Positions 11,665-22,064 of a DNA stretch of 64,000 bases are shown here, one piece after another. Source of the stretch: Rhipicephalus microplus (lineage: Eukaryota > Arthropoda > Arachnida > Ixodida > Ixodidae). Position numbers and translations under genes: made by a program. The notes under the pieces are model-generated. The model did no database searches. It was not told the DNA's origin and worked only from the letters and a program-made list of their open reading frames with translations. Position 1 is the stretch's first letter. Each line of letters begins with the position of its first letter. The stretch covers positions 105,604,145 through 105,668,144 of the forward strand of contig NC_134709.1 of assembly GCF_043290135.1 (NCBI RefSeq), in the 5' to 3' direction.

Positions 11665-11667
<3 letters not shown>
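11612..11667 (-). ncRNA. Hammerhead-ribozyme-like core, probably from a Penelope-like element terminus
   Basis: On the minus strand CTGATGA (11638-11644) is followed by a GC-rich self-complementary stem (ggccggg-ctc-cccggc type) and then GAAA (11617-11620) and CGTACG. CTGATGA-stem II-GAAA is the conserved hammerhead core, and minimal hammerheads of this look are known in the terminal repeats of Penelope-like retroelements. No clear stem III and cleavage triplet follow, so activity is doubtful. The 5' side is itself mirrored: the strand reads ccgggccttcatcag, seven bases, then ctgatgaaggccggg. Confidence 0.6.
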
Positions 11668-11755
<88 letters not shown>

Positions 11756-11797
11756 ATATATATGTATATATATTTATATATATATATATATATATAA
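11667..11797. repeat. Long (TA)n tract with TATG interruptions
   Basis: About 130 bp of TA with a few tatgta and ttta variants. It grades into a short TG run at 11800-11818 that touches Gypsy-2. Confidence 0.95.
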
Positions 11798-11814
11798 TAA
11801 TGTGTGTGTGCGTG

Positions 11815-11928
11815 TGTGACGCTACAACATGGAGACACGTCGGGGTCCAGATGCCTTGCATTTATTCTAATGCAGGCGCACTTCCTCTTCGTCGGCTTCT
11901 CCTAGAATCACCTTGTTAATGCGTCACA
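11815..11928 (-). repeat. Gypsy-2 3' LTR
   Basis: It starts tgtgacgctaca and ends gcgtcaca in plus orientation. It matches 16307-16423 with about ten substitutions and one 3-bp gap. Confidence 0.92.
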
Positions 11929-11952
11929 CTTCCCCCTCCCCTGAAGAAAGTC

Positions 11953-12790
11953 TCAGTTCAGAAGGTTCAAAATAACGCCGCAGTTATCTAACATGCACAA
12001 TATGAGAGTTTCTACGTAAGGGTAGCACAGAGAGGTTGATATCATAGTTGACTGTTGAGACTTGCGTAGAATCTTGTAGGGTTCTTCCATGATGGAACTC
12101 AGTTTGCCGTTGTTGGGATGCCATGTTGTCTCGTAAAGGACAAAGTCACCGACTTGGAACTCAATCGGAAGACATTTTCTATCATAAATGACTTTGTTCT
12201 TATTGTGGTAGGCGATAGACTTGGTAACTGCAGTTTTTCGCGCTTCTTCGACAGTTTCTTCTCGTTGTTCCAGTACAGTAGGATAAGATGAAATTCCATA
12301 CATCAGGAAAGAAGGTGCGTAGCCGGTCACTTCGTGGGGTGTTCTGTTGTATTCGTCAATTACCTCCGGAAGCAGCTTAGTCCAAGACTTCTGTGGTTCA
12401 TCATTGATCTTACATTTAAGTGTCGTTACGATAGTCTGGTTTGTCCGCTCGTTTTTGCCGTTGCACTGTGGATGATGAGATGAGGTGAATAGTTGGTGTA
12501 TACGATTTTGTTTTAAAAACTGCTTGAATTTTCCTGCGGTAAATCTTGTTTCACAATCTGAAAGGAGCTTCCGTGGTTTTCCAGAATGAAAAATTGTTTT
12601 CAGGCATGAAATGTAGGCGTCGCTGTTCTCACTTTTGTGAGCAAACGCCCATACGTAGCGAGTAGCAAGATCAATAACCAAGTGTATAAACCTTTTTGAC
12701 GAGCCATATCCAGAAAATCCTCCGCTGGTGTCTATTGCAAAGAGGTCGAAGGGCTCTTCAGCTTGAAGCAGTGATTCAAGCTTCCCAAAC
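11953..12790 (-). pseudogene. Gypsy-2 integrase core and C-terminus
   Basis: An open frame from 12681 to 11953 (ORF 242 residues) holds most of the DDE core. The first aspartate is upstream in FAIDTSGG (near 12730) in the same frame, the second is in LLSDCETRF, and the glutamate is in GKNERTNQT. A C-terminal ERKCLPIEF/VGDFVLYE region follows. The N-terminal H2C2 region is not clearly seen before the nested repeat. Each catalytic residue is present, but the piece is cut off from the rest of pol by the insertion at 12795-13481. Confidence 0.85.
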
Positions 12791-13109
12791 TTTTAGATGC
12801 GGAAGCATCTTATACTCGCGCCTTGTAGTGCGCCGTCCGCGCCGTCCGCGCCGTCTGCACCGCTTCTCGAACATTCGACAGCTGACGCGCGCGCATGCGC
12901 CGTCGCGCCGTCGCCCACTCTTCCACCATCTGTGCATCCCTTCCTCCTCTACACACCGCGCGTGCTTCACTCCTCCACCATCTGTGCACCCTTCCTCCTC
13001 TACACACCGTGTTCGACATCTACAATTCTCCTGATTGTCCAGTGGACGCGCATGTGGCGTCGCGCTTCGAGAACATTCAACAGCTGACAGTGCATGCGCC
13101 GTCGAGCTG

Positions 13110-13144
13110 TATATATACTCAAGGTCGGCGCTCGCTCGCTCAGT
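13110..13144 (+). promoter_or_regulatory. TATA/Inr core promoter inside repeat copy 1
   Basis: TATATATA starts at 13110 and TCAGT at 13140, so the A of the initiator is 32 bp downstream of the TATA start. That is the canonical arthropod spacing. Upstream lie gcatgcgcc and cagctgac motifs. Copy 2 keeps exactly the same spacing (48131 and 48161). Confidence 0.55.
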
Positions 13145-13197
13145 TGCCGCTCGTCGGTTGGTTTGTACGGCGCGTCGACGTCCAAGGTCGCGGTGAA

Positions 13198-13338
13198 ATG
13201 AATTCCAACGAATCCACAAACACAATGATCGACGTCCCTTCGACCAGCGCCGCCCTTTCGCATACGTGTGTACGTGTTCACTCATTTAACACCCCCTCCT
13301 ACAACCACGTTAACCAATTTAGCCATCGACACAAGTAA
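13198..13338 (+). CDS. 46-residue micro-ORF downstream of the repeat's promoter (hypothetical)
   Basis: The first ATG downstream of the predicted start site (56 bp away) opens a 46-codon frame (MNSNESTNTMIDVPSTSAAL...). The protein is Ser/Thr/Asn-rich with no known domain or signal peptide. Copy 2 encodes the same peptide apart from a few substitutions (for example R to C and H to P). The stop overlaps a CAAGTAAGT sequence resembling a 5' splice site, so this could be the first coding exon of a captured gene. I cannot show that it is translated. Confidence 0.25.
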   Translation: MNSNESTNTMIDVPSTSAALSHTCVRVHSFNTPSYNHVNQFSHRHK

Positions 13339-13481
13339 GTCGCAATTTAACACCCCATTTCACAACCACGTTAACCAATTTAGCCATCGACCCAAGTAAG
13401 TCGCACTTTAACACCCCGTTAACCAATTATATGCTCCGCATCCTCCTCAGTAATCCCCCGAGGGAAGCTGCGGGCAATTTT

Positions 13482-14440
13482 TTTTGCTTTCGTCTTCTTG
13501 CATCTCTAGAATGTATCGCAATGCTGAATGTAAGTGGAAACATGGGTTACCATATGCGGCCTATAATGTTGCGGAGACAGGAGTGATAGCGTCTTCTTCA
13601 CTCCGACATGCCCAAAATGTTGATGTGCATCTTCATAATGGTTGGGCGTAGTTCATGGGGCACGTATATTTTCTGTATTCCTTTTCTTTTAACGATGATG
13701 ATGTTATTTTCCTATGAATGCGGTCCTTTTGGACGCTCAATGTTGCATCGCTGAAGGTCGTCGTGTGATAGAAGATAAACTATAGGGGCTCTGGAGAGCG
13801 CATCTGCTTCGACATTACTTGCACCATTTTGATGTTTGATGTTCACATCATACATTGACAGTTTCAAAGACCACCGGAAGAGACGACCTTGAGAATTTTT
13901 AACATTCTTCAGCCACTGGAGTGTAGAGTGATCTGTTACAACGGTGAATGACTTTCCATGAAGGTAGCAATGCCATGGCATCTACAATGGCAAGACATTC
14001 TCCTTCTGTAATAGCATAGTTGACTTAGTGATTAAGTGGTTCGCGGGAATAGTAAGTAACAGGATGTTCTTTGCCTTTGTTATCAGGTTGTTTCAGCACT
14101 GCACCGATGCCTTCGCCAGATGCGTCAAAGTACACAGTACGTGGCCTCGAAGGGTCGTATATGCGAAGCACCGGTTCTTCAGTTATCCGCTCTTAAAGTT
14201 CACGAAAGGCTTGCTCGCATGCTTCTGTCCACACCCACTTGCTGCCTTTGTGGAGTAGTTGTGTGAGTGGAAGAGCGATATCGCTGAAGTGGGGGATGTA
14301 CTGACGGCAGGTGTTTACAGTGCCCAGAAAACGCTGGAGATCTTTTTCTCGTTTTGGTGTTGGAAATTTGAGTATGGCAGCCCCATTACTTTGCTTAGGT
14401 GTCACTTTTCTTTGTGAAATTTTGTGGACCAGGTATTCAA
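13482..14440 (-). pseudogene. Gypsy-2 RT thumb, RNase H and connection, disrupted
   Basis: The minus frame 14405-14193 carries the RT thumb/tether (LQRFLGTVNTCRQYIPHFS). Frame 13981-13712 carries the last RNase H part and the link (VVTDHSTLQWLKN, then NVEADALSRAP). The first RNase H acidic residues lie between these frames and are frame-disrupted. Sequence down to 13482 continues pol until the nested repeat. Confidence 0.8.
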
Positions 14441-15682
14441 TGCTGCGGCGTGCAAATTGGCACTTTTTTCGTTTGAGTTTTACGTCTCGGTTTCGAGAGC
14501 TTTCAATAGCGCCTCAAGGTGTCGTATATGATCATTAAATGCCTCTGAGTATACGACCACATCATCAAAGTAATTAATAACATTGGTGAGCTCATGTTTC
14601 GCTATTATAGATTTCATGGCTCTTTCAAATGTAGCTTGAGCATTCTTCAACCCAAACGGCATTAACAACCATTCGAAATGACCATCAGGCGTGAAAAATG
14701 CAGTTTTCTGAACATCGTCAGGATGCATTTGGACATGCCAGTTTCCCGACGTTACGTCAAACGTAGTGAAAAACTCCGCCTTTCCCAAGTGGTCAAGAAT
14801 ATCATCTATACGTGGAATTGGTTGAAAGTCGGGTACCATTACGGTATTGAGTTTCCGGTAGTCAATACATAGACGAGTGCGTCCTTCACCTTTCTTTTCT
14901 GCTAAAATGACAGGTGCGGCGTAGGACGATAATGAAGGCCTCACAACACTTTGCTTCAGGAGAGCATTAACTTGTTTGTTGATCTCCACTTTGTCTGCCT
15001 GTGAACATTGGTATGGTGCTCGACGAATAGGGAAAGCATTGGTAAGTGCGATCCTATGTTTCTCAGTAGTGATGCACCCAATATCTGTCTGAGATTTTGA
15101 AAATATCTCGTCATACTTGCTTAAAAGAGTGTCGAGTGCCCCAGACACATGCTCTGATAAGTTTTCTGAACTCAGGGTTCGCATCAGCGGGGCTTGAATG
15201 GTTTTCTTTTCATTGTGATGCGAAAGGTTCATACTCTCACGTGCTTGTGTCACTGACTTGCTTTCCAGATTTACCGAAAGATTGATGTATGAAGCGCTGT
15301 CTAGGCGAAGAATTAATTGCGTTCTCCTGCCTCGCAGCACATTTGCATAAACTTTATGACGTTCCCAATTTGTAACTGAATGTTTACGTGACCCAAAGTT
15401 CGAATGCTTGATGCAACTTGCTGGACCATGATGCTGTAGTCTCTCATCAACTGAAGTTTTAGCTGTTTGTACACGTTCTCGCTCATACAAGTAAATTTTG
15501 CTCCTGTATCGAGAATTGCATTTACTGGCTTTCCGGTAATGAGAGCACTGAAGTGTATTAATGAATCTCTGGGTCGCCCTCCTTGTTTGCCCCTTCAGTA
15601 TCAATAGCGGACACATTGCCGCGGTGAAACTGTCGTGAGAAACCAGCAGCTGAGCAGTATCTACATTCGTTTTGCGGGGCAC
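14441..15682 (-). pseudogene. Gypsy-2 protease and reverse transcriptase
   Basis: The open frame 15682-14480 is 400 residues and holds an RT with intact fingers and palm: CIDYRKLN, FDVTSGNWHVQMHP, and the catalytic YFDD box near 14570. Upstream, a protease active site (ILDTGAKFTCMSE) is legible near 15500-15530 but in a different frame from the RT, so at least two frame changes flank it. Roughly 35% of the long ORF's N-terminus is therefore out-of-frame readthrough. Neighbours are gag upstream and RNase H downstream. It is one of the better-preserved Gypsy domains here. Confidence 0.85.
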
Positions 15683-15704
15683 GCGGTTGAGGAGTTATTG
15701 TCGG

Positions 15705-16274
15705 TTACTGCGGTCTGCTGAGGAGACGTGGAGCTCTTGATGCGATACTAGCGTTAAGAGTACAGAAAACTCCTGTCACGCGTTCTAAAGATGTCTCGAC
15801 TCGTTGAGCAGCGGTGAGCCACTCTAACGACGAGTTTAAATACAGTCCGGCGAGCGCCAGTTCCACATAAGGAGCAACACCATCAGTCAGTCCAGAAATG
15901 ATGTGGCACTCTTTCAGGTCAGCCAAGGAACTAAGTCGCTTTTTCTCGTCGTAGTAGTCTTTAATGGTCTGCCCTCCTTTCAGTCGGTAGTGAATGAAGA
16001 GACGGAAGGCATCTCCGTCAGTCGTAGCAAAGCGGGCTCGCATGTCAGGATTGATATTGTCCCAAGCTGTCTCGCTGTTGCCGAAAATCTCGGTCAGGTA
16101 CCACTTGAACGCTTCCCCTTCAATGTTTTCACTGAAGTGAATGACCCGATCGCGATGAGTCCATGACGCCTCGGCTGCCTTCGTGTCAAAAAAAAGAAGC
16201 CACTTGTCGATGGGGACGTCTTCTGGTGTTTCCTTGAACTTCTGTATGTTGAGCGAAGGCTTTGGCTTAGCCAT
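15705..16274 (-). pseudogene. Gypsy-2 gag, truncated
   Basis: The ATG at 16274 lies just inside the 5' LTR and PBS region and opens a 189-residue frame (MAKPKPSLNIQKFKETPEDV...). It reads like a Gypsy gag capsid: WLLFFDTKAAEASW, then AFKWYLTEIFG, then KDYYDEKKRL. It ends at a stop near 15705 without the zinc knuckle expected further on. The start is clear because it follows the LTR by 32 bp and is the first ATG. Confidence 0.78.
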
Positions 16275-16306
16275 GGCACGTTGATGAGGTCGATCCTGTC
16301 GACTTG

Positions 16307-16420
16307 TGTGACGCTACAGAATAGAGACACGTAGTGGTCCAGATGCCATGCGTTTATTCTAATGCATGCGCACTTCCTCTTCATCGGCTTCTCCTAGAAT
16401 CACCTTCTTGTTAATGCATC

Positions 16421-16423
<3 letters not shown>
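16307..16423 (-). repeat. Gypsy-2 5' LTR
   Basis: It is the partner of 11815-11928, reading tgtgacgctaca...atgcatcaca in plus orientation, with inverted TGTGA/TCACA ends. It is followed directly by a (TA)n tract. Confidence 0.92.

Positions 16424-16499
<76 letters not shown>
16424..16499. repeat. (TA)n microsatellite
   Basis: About 75 bp of pure TA at the right flank of Gypsy-2. Confidence 0.95.
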
Positions 16500-16500
<1 letters not shown>

Positions 16501-16699
16501 GCTGAATGACGCGGCCACCAACGCCGGCGGCAAAATAAAGCCGAGAGTGTCGATATATTCGCTGTCGCAATAAGTACGTGACTGGTGTTTAATTACAAAT
16601 GAGCCTTTTTTTTAAAAATTGGCAGATTCCACGTACAGCAATAATCGATGTTATGCGAAACACGAATGAGGAAGGTATATAGGCTAGTTTACAATAAGC

Positions 16700-18080
16700 A
16701 CAACGTTATGAGATGGACGTAAATTATGCCGTACGCCATGATATTGTTTGCACTTGTCATTTACCTTGGCCGTCTGTTCCCGCGACGTGATACCGAATTT
16801 GGTAGATGTAGAGACAACGAAACGGCCGCGAGTGTTCTGTGAACGTAGCATGTAGTCATCTTTTAGATGACACGCATATTGTTATTATTATGTTTGGACG
16901 TGTCATATTTGGAGATGGCAATATGGTCCCACCACAGTGGTTTAGGGGCTAAAGTACTGACCCGCAGATCACGGGATTGAATCCCGGCTGCGACGGATGC
17001 ACTTTAGATGGAGGTGAAAAAGCTGTAGGCCAGTGCGCCGAGATTTGGGCAAACGTTAAAGAACCCCAGGTGGTCGAAATTTCCGAAGCTCTCTACTACG
17101 CCGTTTATGACAAGCATACGCTGCATTTGGGACATTAAAACCAATCAACATCAATCGAGCTAGCGAAAACGGCCACGAGTGCGCTATGAGTGTAGCAAGT
17201 AGTCAAGTTTTACAAGATACGCATCTTCATTATCATGTTTGAACGTGTTATTTACCTTAGACTTTCATTCAGGTCACATTCTATGAAATTGGGTATATTA
17301 CAGCTAGCAAAACGGCCGCGAGCGCATCATGAGCGTGGGAGGTTTCCATGTTTTTACATGGCATGCCTGTCACGAATATCATGTGTGTATATTATGGATA
17401 TTATGTGGAATGAAGCATGTTTTAAAATGTGTGCTTTTGTTTGTATATGCCAAAAATGCGTGTTCTGAATGTTTGATTATTTTGAATATATAAAAAGTAT
17501 ATTGGCAGTATCTTCTACCAATGAAATATGTAATTACGTGTGAAATATGTAACCGATGTGTATAGTTGTGTGTTGCTGATGTGTAAATATATATGTCACT
17601 GATGTAGACTGTTTTGGTTGATAGGGGGTGAGACCTCGTCAGGCTTTTAGCCTTCAGTTTTTGCCTCCCAAAGAGAAATTCTGTATTTATTTTCTGCAAA
17701 TAAACAATGTTGATTGTTGAATGTTGTTGATTGTATGAGCGTATACATTCGTCATTCATTGACAACGCGTAACCAAATTTGGTGTATGTGAAACTAGTGA
17801 AATGACCACGAGCATGCTATCAGTTAGCATGACGTCATGACTTATATGGCATGAATGTCATGATTTCAACGTTCTGGCCTGTCACCTATGTTCGCCATGC
17901 AGTCATGTCATGGAAGACCAGTTTTGCATCTTGTTGTGCGAACGAAGCCACTGCAAGACTAGCAAGGCCATGCAATGAAAGTCATGACATACATGACATA
18001 CATGTCCTGATTTCCATGCTGTGGTTAGGCACTTGTGCTCGTGGTACATCCAAGTGATGCTTATCAATTTGGGTATCAAT
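16700..18080. repeat. Satellite-like block of diverged units, interrupted by a SINE
   Basis: Degenerate units share accaaatttggtat, aaacggccgcgag, gcgtagcatgtagtcatg, and tcatgtttggacgtgtcat motifs (for example 16785-16920, 17160-17350 and 17770-18070). The same motifs occur in reverse orientation at 44270-45640. The block ends against the GATA tract. No coding function is visible. Open frames at 17235-17765 are incidental. Confidence 0.7.
16931..17155 (+). repeat. Full-length tRNA-derived SINE
   Basis: The head ccaccacagtggtttaggg resembles a tRNA A box, and cacgggattgaatcccgg resembles a B box (internal pol III promoter). The body has aagaaccccaggtggtcg and a ctctactacgccg block, and the tail is ggacattaaaaccaatcaac. 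It interrupts a satellite unit. The overall form resembles tick tRNA-derived SINEs such as Ruka, though the family name is an inference. Confidence 0.85.
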
Positions 18081-18094
18081 ACCTTAAATGACTA

Positions 18095-18331
<237 letters not shown>

Positions 18332-18829
18332 GTTTGAAGTAACCGAAGTTCGCTAAGAAATTATTCGCATTTGAAAGAAAATGTGGCGTTTTTCTAAAGC
18401 ACACAGCCCATGATGTCTTGGGAGTACGTGAGATAGCGGCCTGCTAGCTTTTGAAGAACTGCGCAACCAGTGGGTCAATAGATGCTTCCAACTCGTTCAA
18501 AAACCGTCACGCTTGATTCCTTATTGTCATTATTTGAGAGAACATTTAATGTCAATGCATATTGTATTGCTAACTTTACCATGGACTCATTTTTATTAAT
18601 GAGTAATATTTCAAGGTTAACGACGTTTGTTGTGCTTATATACTACCTATTAATATTTTTTTCGGTCGCTTCTGCCTAACGCTTATAAGTGGTTGTAGAG
18701 ACCTATATTCAAGATATGCGTCTAATGATCACTATATTGATTGTGAAAGTTAACCTTTTAGGGCTGATTAGGACTCTTAATTATGTTTGCGGATACATAT
18801 ATGTTTCGAAGTCGTTTAAATACGCGTCG
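18332..18829. other. Short spacer without recognisable genes
   Basis: The first 60 bp belong to the composite repeat flank shared with about 43985-44056. The rest shows nothing recognisable. Confidence 0.4.
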
Positions 18830-19440
18830 CCACTCTCCCTCGCCATCGTTTAACCACCGCATGTCCTCGGAAAACTAGGCTGCGCAGCTTCCGGAGGTGA
18901 AGCTCTCTGTCGACCTTAGGCGAAAATCCTCTGTTGCCCTTACGTTTGAACAGGAACACCGTTGAAGTATATGTTGGTGGCATACCTGCTAAAGCTTTGA
19001 TTACTACAGACGCTAACGTCTCTATTATGAGCTCGCAGTTTAGCGGTCACGTGAGGAATTTCCACACGCCCCCTTTGACCAGTGTAGTCCAAGCTGCAGA
19101 TGGCGCAATGGTCTCTGTCGTCGGTATGTGCACAGCTCAACTTGCCCTAGCCGGTCATCAAGTGGTCGTCGTTTTTACCGTCCTTGAAACATGTCTCTAC
19201 GACCTCATACTAGGCCTCGAGTTTCTTGGCGCCAATTCTGCTCTGATTGGTTGCTCCGCTGGCGTGCTCCGCCTTGAACTGCCACAAATAATGCCCCGTA
19301 CCAACCTACATGCCGATTACAATGCAGCGACTTTGTTCACCTGTCCTCCAAAACTGTGACGTACATCAAATTTCTGTTCTCTCCAGCTGTGCCTGACGAT
19401 GACTATTACGCTACGCCTCTCACGACGTACACTGCAAAAA
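18830..19440 (+). pseudogene. Gypsy protease-region fragment
   Basis: A 141-residue open frame (18934-19359) matches a Gypsy retropepsin: GGIPAKALITTDANVSIMSS, then YDLILGLEFLGANSALI. The active-site triad that should read DTG is TTD here (codons 19003-19011), so the catalytic aspartate is lost. Upstream residues (KLSVDLRRKSS type) and a downstream TYIKFLFSPAVPDDDYY piece in another frame extend the fragment to about 19440. No RT follows. It may be the upstream part of Gypsy-3 (28.3-33.8 kb), but that is unproven. Confidence 0.75.
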
Positions 19441-19999
19441 TTATTTTCCCTTGGTTACGTAAAAAGCCGTAGGTAACATGCTGCCATCCATTTTTATAAA
19501 AAGAAAATAGTACACCAGAGATCCCGTAGAACACATGAAACGTATAGCCCATTCAACATTCACGGAGATCTCCGCAATGATGAAATAAAGTAATGGCTGC
19601 TACAGAACAGCAACTGCTCCATTAGGCCATTTCTCACACATAATTTTTAATACGATTGCTATATGTTCGTAAATAACAAACGTATTTCTATTAGATCCCA
19701 CATGAGGCATACGTAATAAGCAGATCTTTCTTCTGCTAGTAAAAGCTCATTCAAAATTTTCCAGGCCACTATTTCAACTAATTCATTGTCAGCATAACCT
19801 GGGAACATTTTACTACACCTGCACATGCCAAAACGTTTACGAAATGTATTCAAATATTTAAAAAACCGACAAGGACAGTTTTCTAGTCACTGAAAGTGAA
19901 TTTTATTTTTCTATGATCCTAAAATAAAATACAGCACAGACGTGCTACAAATTGTGTGAAAAAACTGTCAAAACTTTATATTGTTTCGGCGGCTTTGTA
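19441..19999. other. AT-rich noncoding sequence
   Basis: No gene or motif is recognised. The outer limit of the left inverted-repeat arm may fall inside this stretch. Confidence 0.35.
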
Positions 20000-21125
20000 T
20001 CCGAAGTTTAAAATGCGAAGAAGCAACGTCATAACTTTAAGATACCTAAAGCACCTGTGTTGTTTTTCTAGTGTAACAGTATTGAGCAGACTTCTTTTCT
20101 GAAGAAGAGCAAAAGATTTTGCCAGGCGAGTACTGAGAGAAAAACAGTGCAAGCACAATTAATTTATTCATTTCAAGACTCCTAATAGGCCTTGTTAGAG
20201 GCACTGGCTTGCAGCACAAAAATAAATGATTACACAGAAAAATATAATACATATCACATAGAATAAAATAGCTGAAAGCACGAACAACTTCATAAACACA
20301 CCAAAATATTGGCTAACAATATTAGCAGAGGCAAATGGAGCAAAGGAGTAATTCAATGTGTTAAATACTACAACAATTCCATTTACCCCATGCAAAATCA
20401 TCCAGCGTTTTTTTGACCAGCACGCATATGGCGTAAAAAATTTTCACGTTTCTCGGTTTCAAATTCGTCTTGGTCATATAAGATTCTAGCCGAAAATTTT
20501 TCTCCATTGTTATGAGAGTACGTAGTATGGCGCTGACTGAGCCAAATGTCCTCAAACGACAAAATCTTTTCAAAAGTCGTTTTGGAGTGCACTCCATTAA
20601 GGGCATTTCCAGCAATTTAATGAAGTGGTCTAACTAAACATAATTAGATACTTATGTATATTATTCTTTGAGAGGTTTATTCCGAGCAATATTAAATAAT
20701 GTCTCCAGGTTTGGGATTTTTTCTTGGTAACATAGGGAATTGTAGACATAAATAAAATGTGTGCTGGTGACTTTTTTGACATTCTACAAATTAAAAATAA
20801 TTTACGCACTGAAATTTAGCAGATAATCTAAAAAACCGTGAGTTTCACTTTTTTGGGAAAAGCTCTGTATTCAGCATCAAAAAGCTTGCCTTGGTGGTCG
20901 GAAAAAATATCCACAACATTTCATTTTGAAGCTCTATGTACTACCTCAATATAGGTGAAGTCACTAAAGGGTATTATTTTTAAACTCGAGAATATTTTTT
21001 TAATATTGTATATCCACCAGCTTTACCCCTACTTAACTCAAGCGGCATGAGGCACTCGCAAGGGCAATCTTCAACAGACTTCCACAGACCTGAGGTACAC
21101 ACAGCAAGTTTGATGCGGAGCAATC
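20000..21125 (+). repeat. Left arm of a long, diverged inverted repeat
   Basis: The reverse complement of this region aligns with 22065-23000 over most of its length. Good anchors are aagattgcccttgcgagtg (complement at 21054-21072), aaggcaag...tttgatgctgaata, gtcaccagcacata and tgaccagacga/gagaaa/tggaagtttt blocks. Identity looks like roughly 70-80% with small gaps. The outer edge is vague. Frames inside are short and full of stops. Confidence 0.72.
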
Positions 21126-22064
21126 AAAACTGAAATGGGGCTATCATGTGCATTCTATTCACAACAGAGGTGTGCGACAATCAATGTCGCTGGCGTGTGG
21201 AGACCAGTAGCATAGCAAAAAGATATTTTTCGCTTAGGGGTGGTGTGTGAGGGGAAGGCGACTTCGGTCATACTTTATGTATATTCTTGTGTGTTTGTAT
21301 GTGTGCATGTAGGTATGCACATGCAGAACTAAGAAAATCGCAGCATATGTACGAGGTGAATGATAATGTGTGGGGCGAATCTTCAGAGGGTTTTATCGGT
21401 AACCTTGATTCTCTCTGGGTGTCTGTCACTCACACTAGCACCTTCTGCTGAGTCATCAATAAACTAGGCGGTCTTGAACCAGTCACAGTAGAAGGACAAG
21501 CCACGGCTTTATGATGGAAGGTGCCTGGACTGTGCTTAGGGGTGGGGGGGGGGAGAGCTAAGCAGCTCTTCTTGCCTTCCTGACTAAGCCACATGTGATG
21601 ACTCTCAGATGAGGCATGAAGCAATTAAAAAGTATACAGAACACAATTGTTCCTATTGCACAATATAAACGAGAATATCGCCTTGGCTATCAGTTCATAA
21701 TTTAAATTTTTTTTTGCTTCTGTAGTGATATTACAAGCTTTGGATCGAAGGAGAATGGTGCTCTCCTGAAAGCCGGAAAAATAAGAAACGGTTGTTTAAT
21801 GATAGCGTTTAGCAGTGTGCTGCATCAATGCTATTAGCATGCTTTAAGGCTTATGTACTGAATATGACTAAATATTTTATTAGATGTATAAAACACACAT
21901 ACTGCATTTGCAGAACTCCCCAGGAAAGGAGTATGTCTGAACATATCTAAAAAATTGCATGGCTCACCTGGAATTCACCACACTGAACGCCATCCTTGTA
22001 GCACCCCTCCGTGCAAAATAAAATGCAGATAATAACCCTATTCTCATTTCAATTACTCTGTAAA
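21126..22064. other. Spacer between the inverted-repeat arms
   Basis: About 940 bp with no recognisable gene. A G-run (21545-21555) and simple AT-rich stretches occur. Confidence 0.45.

Larger units (their letters stand above)
12795..13481 (+). mobile_element. Non-autonomous promoter-bearing repeat, copy 1, inserted in Gypsy-2 pol
   Basis: The segment starts agatgcggaagcatct after TTTT (12791-12794) and ends gcgggcaa before a T-run (13478-13485). A second copy at 47771-48501 has the same ends and the same TTTT flanks in unrelated DNA. That defines it as a mobile family with a likely 4-bp T-rich target duplication. Inside are a pyrimidine-rich direct repeat (ccaccatctgtgca/cttcctcctctacacacc), GCGCATGCGCC sites with CAGCTG, a TATA/Inr core promoter, a 46-codon ORF and a duplicated block with CAAGTAAGT. 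An agatgc/gcatct hairpin lies at one end. The superfamily is unknown. Confidence 0.75.
11815..16423 (-). mobile_element. Gypsy-2: complete but inactivated Gypsy LTR retrotransposon with a nested insertion
   Basis: LTRs of 114 and 117 bp with TGTGAC...GTCACA ends flank gag, protease, RT, RNase H and integrase, all on the minus strand. A polypurine tract (aggggagggggaag on minus) abuts the 3' LTR at 11929. The gag ATG lies 32 bp inside the 5' LTR. The body is split by a repeat at 12795-13481. The sequence differs strongly from Gypsy-1, so it is another family. Right of the 5' LTR is a (TA)n tract, so the element sits within simple sequence. Confidence 0.92.

Noticed and set aside
11800..11830. 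Target-site duplication for Gypsy-2
   Set aside because: Left flank is a TG run and right flank a TA run; no convincing matching 4-6 bp could be identified.
12776..13285. 169-residue Arg-rich minus-strand frame
   Set aside because: It results from GC-rich direct repeats of the promoter-bearing repeat and has no domain. The corresponding frame in copy 2 differs because of unit number.
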